Part shown: one piece after another, positions 35,559 through 43,991 of the stretch
Numbering within the stretch: position 1 is the first letter of the stretch
How the letters are laid out: each line of letters begins with the position of its first letter
Assembly: GCA_964522105.1 (NCBI GenBank)
Contig: CAZFVA010000018.1
Location: forward strand, 1-64,000
Reading direction: 5' to 3'
Source: JAGOFO01 sp964522105
GTDB taxonomy: Bacteria; Myxococcota_A; UBA9042; DTJE01
DNA length: 64,000 bases
Position numbers and translations under genes: made by a program
Notes under the pieces: generated by a model
The model's database searches: none
What the model was told of the DNA's origin: nothing
What the model saw: the letters and a program-made list of their open reading frames with translations, nothing else

Positions 35559-36359
35559 TCAGCGGCAGTTCTTGCGTTTCTTCAGTTCTTTCAGTCTCTT
35601 GACGCCGGTTTCTGCTTCCGGTGTCTTCTTCGCTGATTCAATCAGGTATTCGTACACCGCAAAGGCTTTCTTGCAACTGCCCTGCTTATCAAGTGCTTCG
35701 GCAATTCGAAGCAGTGACTGGTTTACCGGTGCGCCTTTGACCGCCTTGAAGTGGTCGTGGATGTACTGGTATTCCTTGACAGCGGTGGCCAGGCTGCCTG
35801 TCTTGAAGGCTATTTCGCCAAGAACAAAATGGGCCTGGGCTGCAACAAATCCATCGGGATACTTGCTGGTGGCGATTTCGGCCAGTTCCACAGCCTTCTT
35901 GTCGTCACCGGCCTTGAACGCTTCGTTTACCGCTTCCAGCAGCTTGTCCGGGTCGTTAATCAGCCCTTCGGGAATATCAAGCGAGGCGACGCCAAGTCGT
36001 TCATCAAGAGCCCTTCTGATTGCCTTCAGTTCTGTTGCCTGGCGGGAAAGGTTGAAACGGATTTCTTCGTTGGAGCTTTGCAGCTTCGCCGCTTCCAGTT
36101 TCAGATTCTCCATGTCTTCGCCAAGGTTGGCCCCGCTTTTTCGCAAGGTTTCTTCTGCCTCGGACATGTCGGCGTGCAGCTTTTCAAGCCGTTCCTGATC
36201 CTTCTTCTGCTTTTCAAGAATTTCGACCCTGTCCGTTTCCAGCGTGGCGACCCGTGACTCAAGGTCTTCGAAATGCCACACCGAAACACAGGATGTAGTT
36301 GAAAACAAAGCAGAAGCGATCAAAATGATTCTAACGATTTTTGAAGTGTTCGAATTCAT
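35559..36359 (-). CDS. CpoB/YbgF-like lipoprotein with coiled coil and TPRs
   Basis: The 266-residue lipoprotein has the lipobox STTSC. A coiled coil of about 90 residues (LESRVATLETDRVEILEKQKK onward) follows, then a C-terminal TPR region (AFKAGDDKKAVELAEIATSKYP, AHFVLGEIAFKTGSLATAVKEY). This is the layout of CpoB/YbgF. That protein coordinates PBP1B with the Tol machine in E. coli. It lies 37 bp downstream of pal on the same strand. A second CpoB-like protein is encoded divergently at 37429. Which one is orthologous to YbgF is not clear. Confidence 0.75.
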   Translation of the reverse strand: MNSNTSKIVRIILIASALFSTTSCVSVWHFEDLESRVATLETDRVEILEKQKKDQERLEKLHADMSEAEETLRKSGANLGEDMENLKLEAAKLQSSNEEIRFNLSRQATELKAIRRALDERLGVASLDIPEGLINDPDKLLEAVNEAFKAGDDKKAVELAEIATSKYPDGFVAAQAHFVLGEIAFKTGSLATAVKEYQYIHDHFKAVKGAPVNQSLLRIAEALDKQGSCKKAFAVYEYLIESAKKTPEAETGVKRLKELKKRKNCR

Positions 36360-36396
36360 TCTGAAAGGCCTGTGGAAGGAAATCAGTGAGCCGGGA

Positions 36397-37179
36397 CTAC
36401 TTGAATTTGATTTCGTCGCGACGATTCTGAGTCCAGCAGCTTTCGCCGGTGCTCATGCAGGCCGGGCGCTCTTCGCCGTAGGAAACGGTGGACATCTGCT
36501 TGTCCTTCATGCCGAGGCCCTTGAGGAACTTCTTGGCTGCGTTGGCGCGTCTGTTGCCAAGAGCCAGGTTGTATTCGTCGGAGCCGCGTTCGTCGCAGTT
36601 ACCTTCAATGGAGATCGACGTAATGCCGCGTTCCTTGATGCAACTGTAGGTGTTGTTAAGGGCGGTGCGTGCATCGGCGCGGATGGCATATTCATCGAAA
36701 TCGAAATAAACCGGCTTGGCTTCGCACAGGGCGATGACGCACTTGCCGTTTTCGCATTTCTTGCCAGCTCCGCAGTCAGCGTCGCCAGAGCATTCGACGT
36801 TGGGAACGCAATTTCCCTGAACGCACTTCATGTTCGGGCCGCAGTCAGCTTCGCCAAGGCACTGGGCGCATGTGCCGGTGTCTGCGCCGGGCAGCTTCCA
36901 GCATTTGCCCTGCTGGCAATCCTGGTCGAGTGAGCAACAATCGCCGGACATGCCCTTCGGACGAGCACATTCCTTGCTGGCGTTGCAGTAGCCGCAGGGG
37001 CCCATCTGGGCGCACTGTGACTTGTTAACGCACTTGACGCATTTCTTGTCGAAGCAGAATTCGCCCTTGTCCTTGCAGTCCTTGTCGCTTCCGCAGTCCG
37101 GATACTTCGGGCCGCAGGCTGAAAGGGTCATAAGAACAACAACTGAAAAAACGGCGGCTAAAATCTTAAGAAGCTTCAT
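36397..37179 (-). CDS. pal: Peptidoglycan-associated lipoprotein (Pal/OmpA) with Cys-rich insertion
   Basis: ATG 37179 is selected because GGAGG lies just before it; an ATG 12 bp earlier contains that site. The lipobox is TLSAC. About 125 residues of Cys-rich repeats follow (CGSDKDCKDKGEFCFDKKC, CQQGKCWKL, CSGDADCGAGKKCENGKC), with over 20 Cys. The OmpA domain holds VYFDFDEYAIRADA and the meso-DAP-binding stretch NCDERGSDEYNLALGNRRA. Pal anchors the outer membrane to peptidoglycan. The Cys-rich insert is unusual in Pal proteins. tolQRAB is not in the window. Confidence 0.87.
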   Translation of the reverse strand: MKLLKILAAVFSVVVLMTLSACGPKYPDCGSDKDCKDKGEFCFDKKCVKCVNKSQCAQMGPCGYCNASKECARPKGMSGDCCSLDQDCQQGKCWKLPGADTGTCAQCLGEADCGPNMKCVQGNCVPNVECSGDADCGAGKKCENGKCVIALCEAKPVYFDFDEYAIRADARTALNNTYSCIKERGITSISIEGNCDERGSDEYNLALGNRRANAAKKFLKGLGMKDKQMSTVSYGEERPACMSTGESCWTQNRRDEIKFK

Positions 37180-37245
37180 GTAATCCTCCATAAAACCCGG
37201 GACGGTAGTGAATAATTTTCATTCCATCTCTCGGACACGTCGCAG

Positions 37246-37273
37246 ATTATTCCCGAAATGGGCAAGTTGTCAA
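37246..37273 (-). promoter_or_regulatory. Sigma70-type promoter for pal
   Basis: On the minus strand TTGACA (37273-37268) is separated by 16 bp from AATAAT (37251-37246). The -35 is perfect and the -10 matches five of six. It lies 67 bp before the Pal ATG. Confidence 0.65.
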
Positions 37274-37319
37274 GGAAAATGCCCAGCAATCAACGGATAA
37301 GAAAGGGTTTACGGGTACT

Positions 37320-37348
37320 TTCGACGTATCGTTTTTTCCCGTTATAAG
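37320..37348 (+). promoter_or_regulatory. Probable promoter for the CpoB/LysM group
   Basis: TTCGAC (37320-37325), 17 bp, TATAAG (37343-37348), 80 bp before ATG 37429. The -10 is good and the -35 is weak. It lies back to back with the pal promoter. Confidence 0.4.
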
Positions 37349-37428
37349 CGGGTGCGGTCGTCTTCTTGCCGGGTGTTAAATATCGGTTCTACAATGTAAT
37401 CAGGGTAACTCTGTGCATTGGAAGTGAC

Positions 37429-38469
37429 ATGACCCGTTCAAATGTAGTTACAGTTTTGTCGTGCGTCGCCATTCTGTCTGCGATTTCGGGCTGTGCCGGA
37501 AATATGCAGGAGGTCGTCACCCGTGTCGGCGAACTGGACATGCGTTGTCAGTCGCTTTCGCGCACAAATACGGCGCTCCGTGGGCGGGTTGATGACCTGG
37601 AAAACAGAGTGTTGTTGTTGCAGGACGAGGTTGAGACCCAGCGTTTGATGGGTATGAGGGTTGGTTCGACGTCGTTTTCAGCTCAGGCGGGAAATTCTGC
37701 CGGTTCCGGCGGTTCAGGCGGAATGAATCTACCGGTAGTTAAGCTTGAGCCGGTCGCAGCCCGTTCGGAGCGTACCGATTCCAGGGATATTTACCCCGGT
37801 GGTAAGCAGAATTACGTGCAGGATTTGAACACAGCCGATGAATTTGTAACCGGGACTGACTCTGCGGAACCTGACTCTACCGATGTTCAGCAGGTAGACG
37901 GCGGCTCTCTTGAGATCGGAGATTCCTATGCAGGAATTGACGATATGGGCAGGGTGATTCCCGCAACCGGGAAGCGCCCGGGTGCGGCTAAGAAGAAAGG
38001 CGCAACTCAAACGGCTGCCGCCGTGAAAGCCGTCGAAAAGCCCGAAAAGCCCGAAAAGAAGGCCGTTGCAGATCCGTCGCCGGAAAGGAAAAGTGCTGCC
38101 GGAGCCTTGAATGAGTACAGGGCCGCTTATTCTTTGTACAGTGAAGGTCGCCTTGATGAGGCCCGTGAGTCGTTCGGGCGTTTTGTATCAAGGTATCCAA
38201 GGCATGCATATGCCGACAACGCAAGATACTGGGTTGGCGAGTGCTGGTATGATAGACGTGAATTTGAAATGGCCAGGGCTGAATTCATGAAGGTGATTTC
38301 AGATCATCCAGATGGCAACAAGGTTCCCGATGCCATGGTGAAAGTTGGTCTCTGTGATCAGAATCTTGGAAGGATGGAGGATGCCAGGCGGATGTATGAT
38401 GCCGTAATCCTTACATATCCAGATAGTGACGCGGCCGGCGTTGCGATGAAACTGATCGGAAGGCTGTAG
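37429..38469 (+). CDS. Tol-Pal-associated protein CpoB/YbgF-like lipoprotein
   Basis: ATG 37429 with GGAAG 5 bp upstream gives 346 residues. The signal peptide ends AISGCAG. A short coiled coil (VDDLENRVLLLQDEVE) leads to a Gly/Ser-rich and Pro/Lys-rich linker (about 75-235). The C-terminal TPR domain reads EYRAAYSLYSEGRLDEARESF, YADNARYWVGECWYDRREFE and YDAVILTYPDSDAAGVAM. This matches the YbgF C-terminal domain well. It is the better candidate for the Tol-Pal partner, divergent from pal with a shared 249-bp regulatory region. Confidence 0.82.
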   Translation: MTRSNVVTVLSCVAILSAISGCAGNMQEVVTRVGELDMRCQSLSRTNTALRGRVDDLENRVLLLQDEVETQRLMGMRVGSTSFSAQAGNSAGSGGSGGMNLPVVKLEPVAARSERTDSRDIYPGGKQNYVQDLNTADEFVTGTDSAEPDSTDVQQVDGGSLEIGDSYAGIDDMGRVIPATGKRPGAAKKKGATQTAAAVKAVEKPEKPEKKAVADPSPERKSAAGALNEYRAAYSLYSEGRLDEARESFGRFVSRYPRHAYADNARYWVGECWYDRREFEMARAEFMKVISDHPDGNKVPDAMVKVGLCDQNLGRMEDARRMYDAVILTYPDSDAAGVAMKLIGRL

Positions 38470-38551
38470 CAATTTTTTCGGGGCTGGTACCCGGAAAGTC
38501 ATGAAGCGGGCGGGCGACCCGGACTTCATGGGGATATTCAGGGAGGGTGAA

Positions 38552-39589
38552 ATGGTAGTCGGACTTGGTAGATGTGGGCGTTTTGCCGGGTTGTTCAGTC
38601 TGGTAATCGTCGGGATCATGCTTGTTGCCCCTCGGGTAGAGGCTCAGGAAATTCAGGTCAGCGGCGGACTGGACGATGTAAACGTCTATGTCGCTGAAGG
38701 CGGAGACTCTCTGTGGGACATTGCCGATCGCTTTTTCTCGGACCCGTGGTACTGGCCGACCCTTTGGTCATTTAATCCACATATAACGAATCCAAACTGG
38801 ATTTTCCCGGGGGACAAAGTTTATCTGGTGCCGCCAAAGCCTGTGAAGGAGCAGAAAGGCGGTTATTCACTTTCAGAATCGCGATTCGCCCCCGGTGTCA
38901 GAGATGAGCTTGCTCTTGGCCGCAGGGTCGGGTTCCTGACTGAAGATCAATACAAAGGTTCTGGTGTCGTTGCCAATTCCCGTGAAGACAAGTTGATGCT
39001 CGGCGAGCGTGATGACGTTTATGTGAAGTTCGATACTGCCCGGCGTATAAACAAAGGCGATCTGGTCCTGATATATCGGCAGGGCAAGAAGATGAAACAT
39101 CCCGTAACCAAAAAGAAAATTGGTTATGAAGTCAAATATCTGGGCATGGCCAAGATTACTGACACCGATAATGACCTCAATAAAGGCGTAATAATGAAGG
39201 CCTTCGAGGAAATCTATCGCGGCGACAAGGTAGCGCCGTTTGCCCCGATTCAGAGGATGGTTCCGCCTGTTCCGAATTCAAAGGATCTCGAAGGCTTTAT
39301 TGTAAGTTCACTTGATGGCGTTCATTTCCTGGGCGAATACCATTACGTGCTGGTTGATAAAGGCAGTAAAGACGGCGTCATGGCCGGAAACCGGTTTATG
39401 GTCGTTACGAAGGGCGATGGTGTCGAAAAGTTCAATCCGAAAAAGAAGAAGCTCGCGAAATTCCCCGAGGAAGATTACGGCGAACTTCTGGTAATTGAGG
39501 CGCGGGACTCTACTTCGCTCTGCATCGTGACTTATGCAAACCGTGAATTTGAAGTCGGTTCGAAGATTAAGATGCCTGCCGGTTACTGA
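38552..39589 (+). CDS. Exported LysM-domain peptidoglycan-binding protein
   Basis: ATG 38552 is chosen by GGGAGGG upstream. The 345-residue protein has a signal peptide (LFSLVIVGIMLVAPRVEAQE) and a LysM domain, YVAEGGDSLWDIADRFFSD with NPNWIFPGDKVYLVPP. Beta-rich sequence follows with repeated KGDLVLIY- and GVMAGNRFMVV-like strands. LysM binds glycan chains of peptidoglycan. No hydrolase motif is seen, so a binding or anchoring role is inferred. It lies 82 bp after the CpoB-like gene, probably in the same unit. Confidence 0.82.
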   Translation: MVVGLGRCGRFAGLFSLVIVGIMLVAPRVEAQEIQVSGGLDDVNVYVAEGGDSLWDIADRFFSDPWYWPTLWSFNPHITNPNWIFPGDKVYLVPPKPVKEQKGGYSLSESRFAPGVRDELALGRRVGFLTEDQYKGSGVVANSREDKLMLGERDDVYVKFDTARRINKGDLVLIYRQGKKMKHPVTKKKIGYEVKYLGMAKITDTDNDLNKGVIMKAFEEIYRGDKVAPFAPIQRMVPPVPNSKDLEGFIVSSLDGVHFLGEYHYVLVDKGSKDGVMAGNRFMVVTKGDGVEKFNPKKKKLAKFPEEDYGELLVIEARDSTSLCIVTYANREFEVGSKIKMPAGY

Positions 39590-39648
39590 TATGTTCCGGT
39601 TCCCTGTTTTGAAGATATTTTGATGCCGGTGAAGCGGAGGTTGATCAG

Positions 39649-40140
39649 ATGCTTGAGTCGGAAAAGAGACTGGAATCGAATGGAATACTTCTGGAGGCCG
39701 AGAGAGCCAGAAGATTTGAGGTTAATCTGTCTGTCGTTCTGGTCAGGCTCGACAACCTTGAAGGTCTTGTCCGCACGTATGGTCAGAAATGTGTTGAGTC
39801 GATTCAGCGTGAATCAACAGAACTTGTGCGCGGAATTATTCGCAGAATCGACGTGTTCGGTCTGTGGACTCAGACCGAGATGGTTATTTTGACTCTTGAC
39901 AAGAACGTCGGTGGTTCCGCGATTGTGGCTGAAAAGATCCGTTCGGCTTTCAGCGGCCGGGTGTTTGTTATTGATGGCTGTGAAGTTACGGTGTCAGTCA
40001 GCATAGGTCTTGCCCGGGGCGTTCCCGAAAATGAAGGCGAGATAGACAGTCTGGTTGATACGGCCAGAAATGCACTGAACGAAGCAGAAAAAGCCGGTGG
40101 CGATCAAATCATTATCAAAGATTTTAATCCTGCATCTTGA
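39649..40140 (+). CDS. Degenerate GGDEF-domain protein
   Basis: The 163-residue protein is a lone GGDEF-like domain: LSVVLVRLDNLEGLVRTYGQ at the start, EKIRSAFSG, and VSVSIGLARGVPENEGEIDSLVDTARNALNEAEKAGGDQII at the end. At the signature site the sequence reads WTQTEMVIL instead of GGDEF, so it should not make cyclic di-GMP. It may serve as a partner or sensor. GGAGG lies 9 bp before the ATG. The gene follows the LysM gene with 59 bp between them. Confidence 0.75.
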   Translation: MLESEKRLESNGILLEAERARRFEVNLSVVLVRLDNLEGLVRTYGQKCVESIQRESTELVRGIIRRIDVFGLWTQTEMVILTLDKNVGGSAIVAEKIRSAFSGRVFVIDGCEVTVSVSIGLARGVPENEGEIDSLVDTARNALNEAEKAGGDQIIIKDFNPAS

Positions 40141-40255
40141 CCATGACCCCGTAAGTTAGCAGCATATTAAAGAGTCGAACAGATTTCGCTGCACCGGCGT
40201 CTGTCTGTGTTTACAATGATCGCGGCATTCCGGTGCCGTCACCCGGGGGAAATAC

Positions 40256-41185
40256 ATGCGAAGAAAGGTAGTAATTATCGGGTCCGGTCCTGCAGGTCTT
40301 ACGGCTGCTATTTACACGGCCAGAGCCGGGTTGGAACCTCTGGTACTTGAAGGATCCAGCCCGGGCGGGCAACTTCTGACGACGACTCTGGTCGAGAATT
40401 TTCCAGGCTTTGAGGATGGAGTTCAGGGCCCTGATTTGATGGAGTCACTGAGGCGACAGGCATGCCGGTTTGGCACTAAATGTGTTTTTTCATCAGCAAC
40501 AGCAGTTGATTTCAGCAGCAGGCCTTTCAAGGTAGAGCTTGACGGGTCTGAAATTATTGAGACTGATTCCGTGATTATTGCCACAGGTGCTACCGCAAGA
40601 TATCTGGGACTTCCAAGTGAAATCGCGTTGAGGGGCCACGGCGTCAGTGCGTGTGCGACGTGCGACGGGTTCTTCTTCCGTGGAAAGGAAGTCGCTGTTG
40701 TCGGGGGCGGCGATACGGCGCTTGAGGAGGCCACGTACCTGACTCGTTTTGCGACAAAAGTTTTTGTCATTCACAGGCGGGATCAACTGAGGGGCTCTGT
40801 GTCCCTTCAGCAGAGGGCGTTTGAAAACGAAAAAATCGAGTTTGTCTGGAATTCGGTCGTTCACGAGGTCCTTTCAGATAATGGAAAAGATGTTACCGGT
40901 CTGGTGATTAATAACGTGAAGACCGGTCAGACGTCGGTCCTTCCTGTTCAGGGCATGTTTCTTGGCATCGGGCACAGTCCGGTTACAGAAATATTCAAAG
41001 GCGCCATTGAGCTTGATGCAGAAGGGTACATCAAACTTGCCCGTCACACTGCCACGTCTGTTGATGGCGTTTTCGCGTGCGGGGATGTAGCCGATTCCAG
41101 ATACAGGCAGGCGTCAACGGCTGCCGGATCTGGTGCCGCCGCAGCGATCGATTGTGAACGCTGGCTGGCAGAGCATGGTGAATGA
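40256..41185 (+). CDS. trxB: Thioredoxin reductase (NADPH)
   Basis: The 309-residue flavoenzyme has the FAD motif VIIGSGPAGLTAAIYTARAG and the redox-active CATC (133-136). The NADPH motif VVGGGDTALEEATYL follows, and GVFACGDVADSRYRQASTAAG near the C-terminus closes the FAD site. It reduces thioredoxin with NADPH in the cytoplasm. GGGGGAAA precedes ATG 40256. Its stop overlaps the nth start (ATGA), so both are made together. Confidence 0.93.
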   Translation: MRRKVVIIGSGPAGLTAAIYTARAGLEPLVLEGSSPGGQLLTTTLVENFPGFEDGVQGPDLMESLRRQACRFGTKCVFSSATAVDFSSRPFKVELDGSEIIETDSVIIATGATARYLGLPSEIALRGHGVSACATCDGFFFRGKEVAVVGGGDTALEEATYLTRFATKVFVIHRRDQLRGSVSLQQRAFENEKIEFVWNSVVHEVLSDNGKDVTGLVINNVKTGQTSVLPVQGMFLGIGHSPVTEIFKGAIELDAEGYIKLARHTATSVDGVFACGDVADSRYRQASTAAGSGAAAAIDCERWLAEHGE

Positions 41186-41877
41186 CAACAATTTCCCGGG
41201 AAACTTCCCGCCGCAATTCTGCCGATCCTGCTGAATGGGACTGGTTCATCGGTCAAGTTCGCCCGGCTGTGGAAAACTTTCCAGTACCTTCAGTTACGGA
41301 AGCGGCGGGCCAGTGGCGCGATCCGTTCAAGATATTGATAGCCACCCTGATAAGTCTGCGCACGAGGGATGAGGTAACTGCGGCGGCGGCGCACAGGTTG
41401 TTTGCGGTGGCCGCTACCCCCGAAGCGATTATTGCCCTTGGCGAAGCGGCAGTTTCGAAGTTGATTCTTCCTGCGAATTATCACGTGACCAAAGCGTCAA
41501 AGATCGTTCGTATTTCAGAAATAATAAGGGACGACTTCGGCGGACGCGTCCCCGATGATCTTGAAGTATTGAAAAGCCTGCCGGGCGTCGGTCCGAAGAC
41601 AGCTAATCTGGTGTTGTCCGAAGGGTTTGATATTGATGCCATTTGTGTTGATACACATGTCCATCGCATCCCGAACAGGTTCGGTCTGATAGCCACCCGG
41701 AATCCGGTCGAGACTGAAAAGGTCCTGCGCGAAAAGCTTCCGGTCAGGTACTGGAAGGATATCAACCGCCTGCTTGTTCCTTTCGGTCAGATTATCTGCA
41801 CCCCTGTTTCACCGAGATGCTCCATCTGTCCCATCAGCGAAAGGTGCGCCCGCCTTTTTGACGGCAAGTCCCGGTAA
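41182..41877 (+). CDS. nth: Endonuclease III-type DNA glycosylase/AP lyase
   Basis: This 231-residue HhH-GPD enzyme removes oxidised pyrimidines. The helix-hairpin-helix LPGVGPKTANLVLS holds the Schiff-base Lys (K139) and VDTHVHRIPNRFGL holds the catalytic Asp (D157). The [4Fe-4S] loop Cys are 206, 213, 216 and 222 with the classical 6-2-5 spacing. The protein is complete. It overlaps trxB by 4 bp; this link between redox and repair genes is not an obvious pathway unit. Confidence 0.93.
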   Translation: MTTISRETSRRNSADPAEWDWFIGQVRPAVENFPVPSVTEAAGQWRDPFKILIATLISLRTRDEVTAAAAHRLFAVAATPEAIIALGEAAVSKLILPANYHVTKASKIVRISEIIRDDFGGRVPDDLEVLKSLPGVGPKTANLVLSEGFDIDAICVDTHVHRIPNRFGLIATRNPVETEKVLREKLPVRYWKDINRLLVPFGQIICTPVSPRCSICPISERCARLFDGKSR

Positions 41878-41943
41878 AAACGGTTATTTATCAGCGCATC
41901 CCAATTGATCTGTGAACGTCTGAATTTCAGGGTCACCATACTC

Positions 41944-41971
41944 TTTACTTTGTTAAATCTAAGGCTAGAAT
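41944..41971 (+). promoter_or_regulatory. Possible promoter for the cPGS-like gene
   Basis: TTTACT (41944-41949), 16 bp, TAGAAT (41966-41971), 43 bp before ATG 42015. Both hexamers deviate from consensus. Confidence 0.35.
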
Positions 41972-42014
41972 GACGGTCGTTTTGTTCTGAACTTTATAAC
42001 GCTGGAGAAAAACA

Positions 42015-43334
42015 ATGGCTGGGCATCCAAGAAAGGTCGTTATTGTGGGGGCCGCCGGGCGCGACTTTCATAATTTCAATTGTCTTTACCGTGACAACGA
42101 AGGTTTTGATGTTGTGGCTTTCACCGCAGCTCAGATTCCTGATATCGCCGGTAGAAAGTACCCGGCCGTTCTGGCTGGAAAGCTTTATCCGAACGGTATT
42201 CCAATTTTTGAAGAGTCCGAACTCGAGACTCTTATCCGTGAACATAACGTTGATGACGTTGTGTTTTCGTACTCCGACGTGTCCCACCAGACAGTGATGG
42301 AAATTGGCGAACGCGCTATTGCAGCCGGCGCCAACTACGTCCTTGCCGGTTCCCGTGACACCGCGCTCGTTTCCAAAAAGCCGGTGATTTGCGTGTGTGC
42401 AATCAGAACCGGTTGCGGCAAGAGCCAGACGTCGCGTTACGTCGTCGATATTCTTCATGAGATGGGTCTGAAGGTTGCGGTTATCCGTCACCCGATGCCA
42501 TATGGCGATCTGGCTGTTCAGGCAGTTCAGCGCTTTGCTTCATACGAAGACCTTGCTAAACACAAGTGCACCATCGAAGAGCGTGAAGAGTACGAACCAC
42601 ACATGGAAGCAGGTTCGGTCCTGTTTGCCGGTGTTGACTATCACGCCATCCTGAAGGCTGCCGAAGCTGAAGCCGATGTGATTCTGTGGGACGGCGGCAA
42701 CAACGATATGCCGTTCTACAAGCCGAACCTTTTCATCACTGTTCTTGACCCGCTTCGCCCCGGCCACGAAATCGGCTACTACCCGGGCATGGCGAACCTT
42801 TTGATGGCGGACGTTCTTGTCATCAACAAGATAGACTCAGCCACTCCGGCTGACATGGAAATCGTCAAGAATTCCATCACTAAATGGAATCCGAAGGCCC
42901 CCGTTATTGAAGCTGAATCGGTCGTTTCTCTGGACGAAGACGTTCCGCTCAAGGGTGTTAAGGTCCTTGTTGTCGAAGACGGCCCGACCCTTACTCACGG
43001 CGGCATGAAGATTGGTGCCGGATGGGTTGTTGCCAAGCGTGGCGGGGCTGAAATCGTTGAACCGTTGCAGTATGCAGTCGGCTCGATCAAGGCCACTTAC
43101 GAAAAATACCCCCATTGTTCCGCAATTCTTCCTGCCATGGGGTATTCGCCTCAGCAGCTCGCGGACCTCAATGAAACAGTCAAAAGGACTCCGGCTGATC
43201 TGATCATTGTCGGGACTCCCATTGATCTGCGAAAGCTTCTTAATGACCCGCGCAAGATGGTCCGCGTCCGCTACGACCTGAAGCCGGTCAGAGGCCCGAA
43301 GCTTGCCGACCTGATTAAAAAGATTCTGGCCTGA
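42015..43334 (+). CDS. Cyclic 2,3-diphosphoglycerate synthetase-like GTPase (COG2403-like)
   Basis: The 439-residue protein begins RKVVIVGAAGRDFHNFNCLYRDNE and has a P-loop RTGCGKSQTS (131-140). HPMPYGDLAVQAVQRFAS and the G4-like VINKIDSATPADMEIVKN also appear. This matches a predicted GTPase family related to archaeal cyclic 2,3-diphosphoglycerate synthetase (Methanothermus), also found in diverse bacteria. The family enzyme makes cyclic DPG, a thermoprotectant; that activity is not assured here. The N-terminal Rossmann-like part and the C-terminal domain are both present. GGAG precedes the ATG. The next gene follows after 30 bp. Confidence 0.8.
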   Translation: MAGHPRKVVIVGAAGRDFHNFNCLYRDNEGFDVVAFTAAQIPDIAGRKYPAVLAGKLYPNGIPIFEESELETLIREHNVDDVVFSYSDVSHQTVMEIGERAIAAGANYVLAGSRDTALVSKKPVICVCAIRTGCGKSQTSRYVVDILHEMGLKVAVIRHPMPYGDLAVQAVQRFASYEDLAKHKCTIEEREEYEPHMEAGSVLFAGVDYHAILKAAEAEADVILWDGGNNDMPFYKPNLFITVLDPLRPGHEIGYYPGMANLLMADVLVINKIDSATPADMEIVKNSITKWNPKAPVIEAESVVSLDEDVPLKGVKVLVVEDGPTLTHGGMKIGAGWVVAKRGGAEIVEPLQYAVGSIKATYEKYPHCSAILPAMGYSPQQLADLNETVKRTPADLIIVGTPIDLRKLLNDPRKMVRVRYDLKPVRGPKLADLIKKILA

Positions 43335-43364
43335 TGCCGGGATTTGATTCCAAGGAGACTGCAG

Positions 43365-43904
43365 ATGACATCTGTTGAGGCCCTTCTCAAGCTGGAACCG
43401 CTGTTCGAACGTCTGGTTAAACCTATAGATCTGTACCTGCTTATTGAGCATGTCCGACGTATTGAACCACGGGCTTTTGCCAGGCATTTCAAGGGTTACC
43501 GGGCTCAGTCTCTTGGCCGGAAGCGCGTTGTGAAGTCCCTTGCCTTCGAGGTCTTTACCACGAAGAACGAGATCATCTGCGACATCCTGATTCTTTTGTG
43601 GAATCAGACCAGGCGCGACATCTACGATGCCATGCATGATCTGGTGTCCACCATAAATGAAGATGTTGAGTCGATCACCGAGATTCCGGATGAAAGGGCG
43701 AATGCTTTTATTGATGTGTTGTCAGAAGACTTTGAATTAGACGACATTCTGATCTGTGTTACACTCAATGACGTCAGATTCAATGAGCCTGTAATAAGGC
43801 AGAGGCTGATGGGGGAAGTGTCGATTCCGGCTGCAGTTGAAACGGTAGCCGGTGTGTCGGCCGAACAGAAAAATCAGGTGAATGACGCTGTGGCAGATGT
43901 CTGA
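43365..43904 (+). CDS. Protein of unknown function
   Basis: The 179-residue, probably soluble, helical protein starts at ATG 43365 with AAGGAG 7 bp upstream. Features are acidic and basic helices: LLKLEPLFERLVKPIDLYL, HVRRIEPRAFARHFKGY and IICDILILLWNQTRRDIYDAM. A Val/Ala-rich tail closes it. No known domain is recognised. It lies 30 bp after the cPGS-like gene, most likely in the same transcript, and 87 bp before the HGS-repeat gene, which has its own promoter. Confidence 0.6.
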   Translation: MTSVEALLKLEPLFERLVKPIDLYLLIEHVRRIEPRAFARHFKGYRAQSLGRKRVVKSLAFEVFTTKNEIICDILILLWNQTRRDIYDAMHDLVSTINEDVESITEIPDERANAFIDVLSEDFELDDILICVTLNDVRFNEPVIRQRLMGEVSIPAAVETVAGVSAEQKNQVNDAVADV

Positions 43905-43933
43905 CGCTGAGTAACTGATTTTTCTAAAAAGAT

Positions 43934-43963
43934 TTGACAAGGTGACTGGCCATATTGAATAAT
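43934..43963 (+). promoter_or_regulatory. Sigma70-type promoter for the HGS-repeat protein
   Basis: A perfect TTGACA (43934-43939) is followed after 18 bp by AATAAT (43958-43963), 28 bp before ATG 43992. It implies a short leader holding the ribosome site GGAGG. Confidence 0.6.
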
Positions 43964-43991
43964 CAAATGGCGGTTTCCCGGAGGAAAGAAC

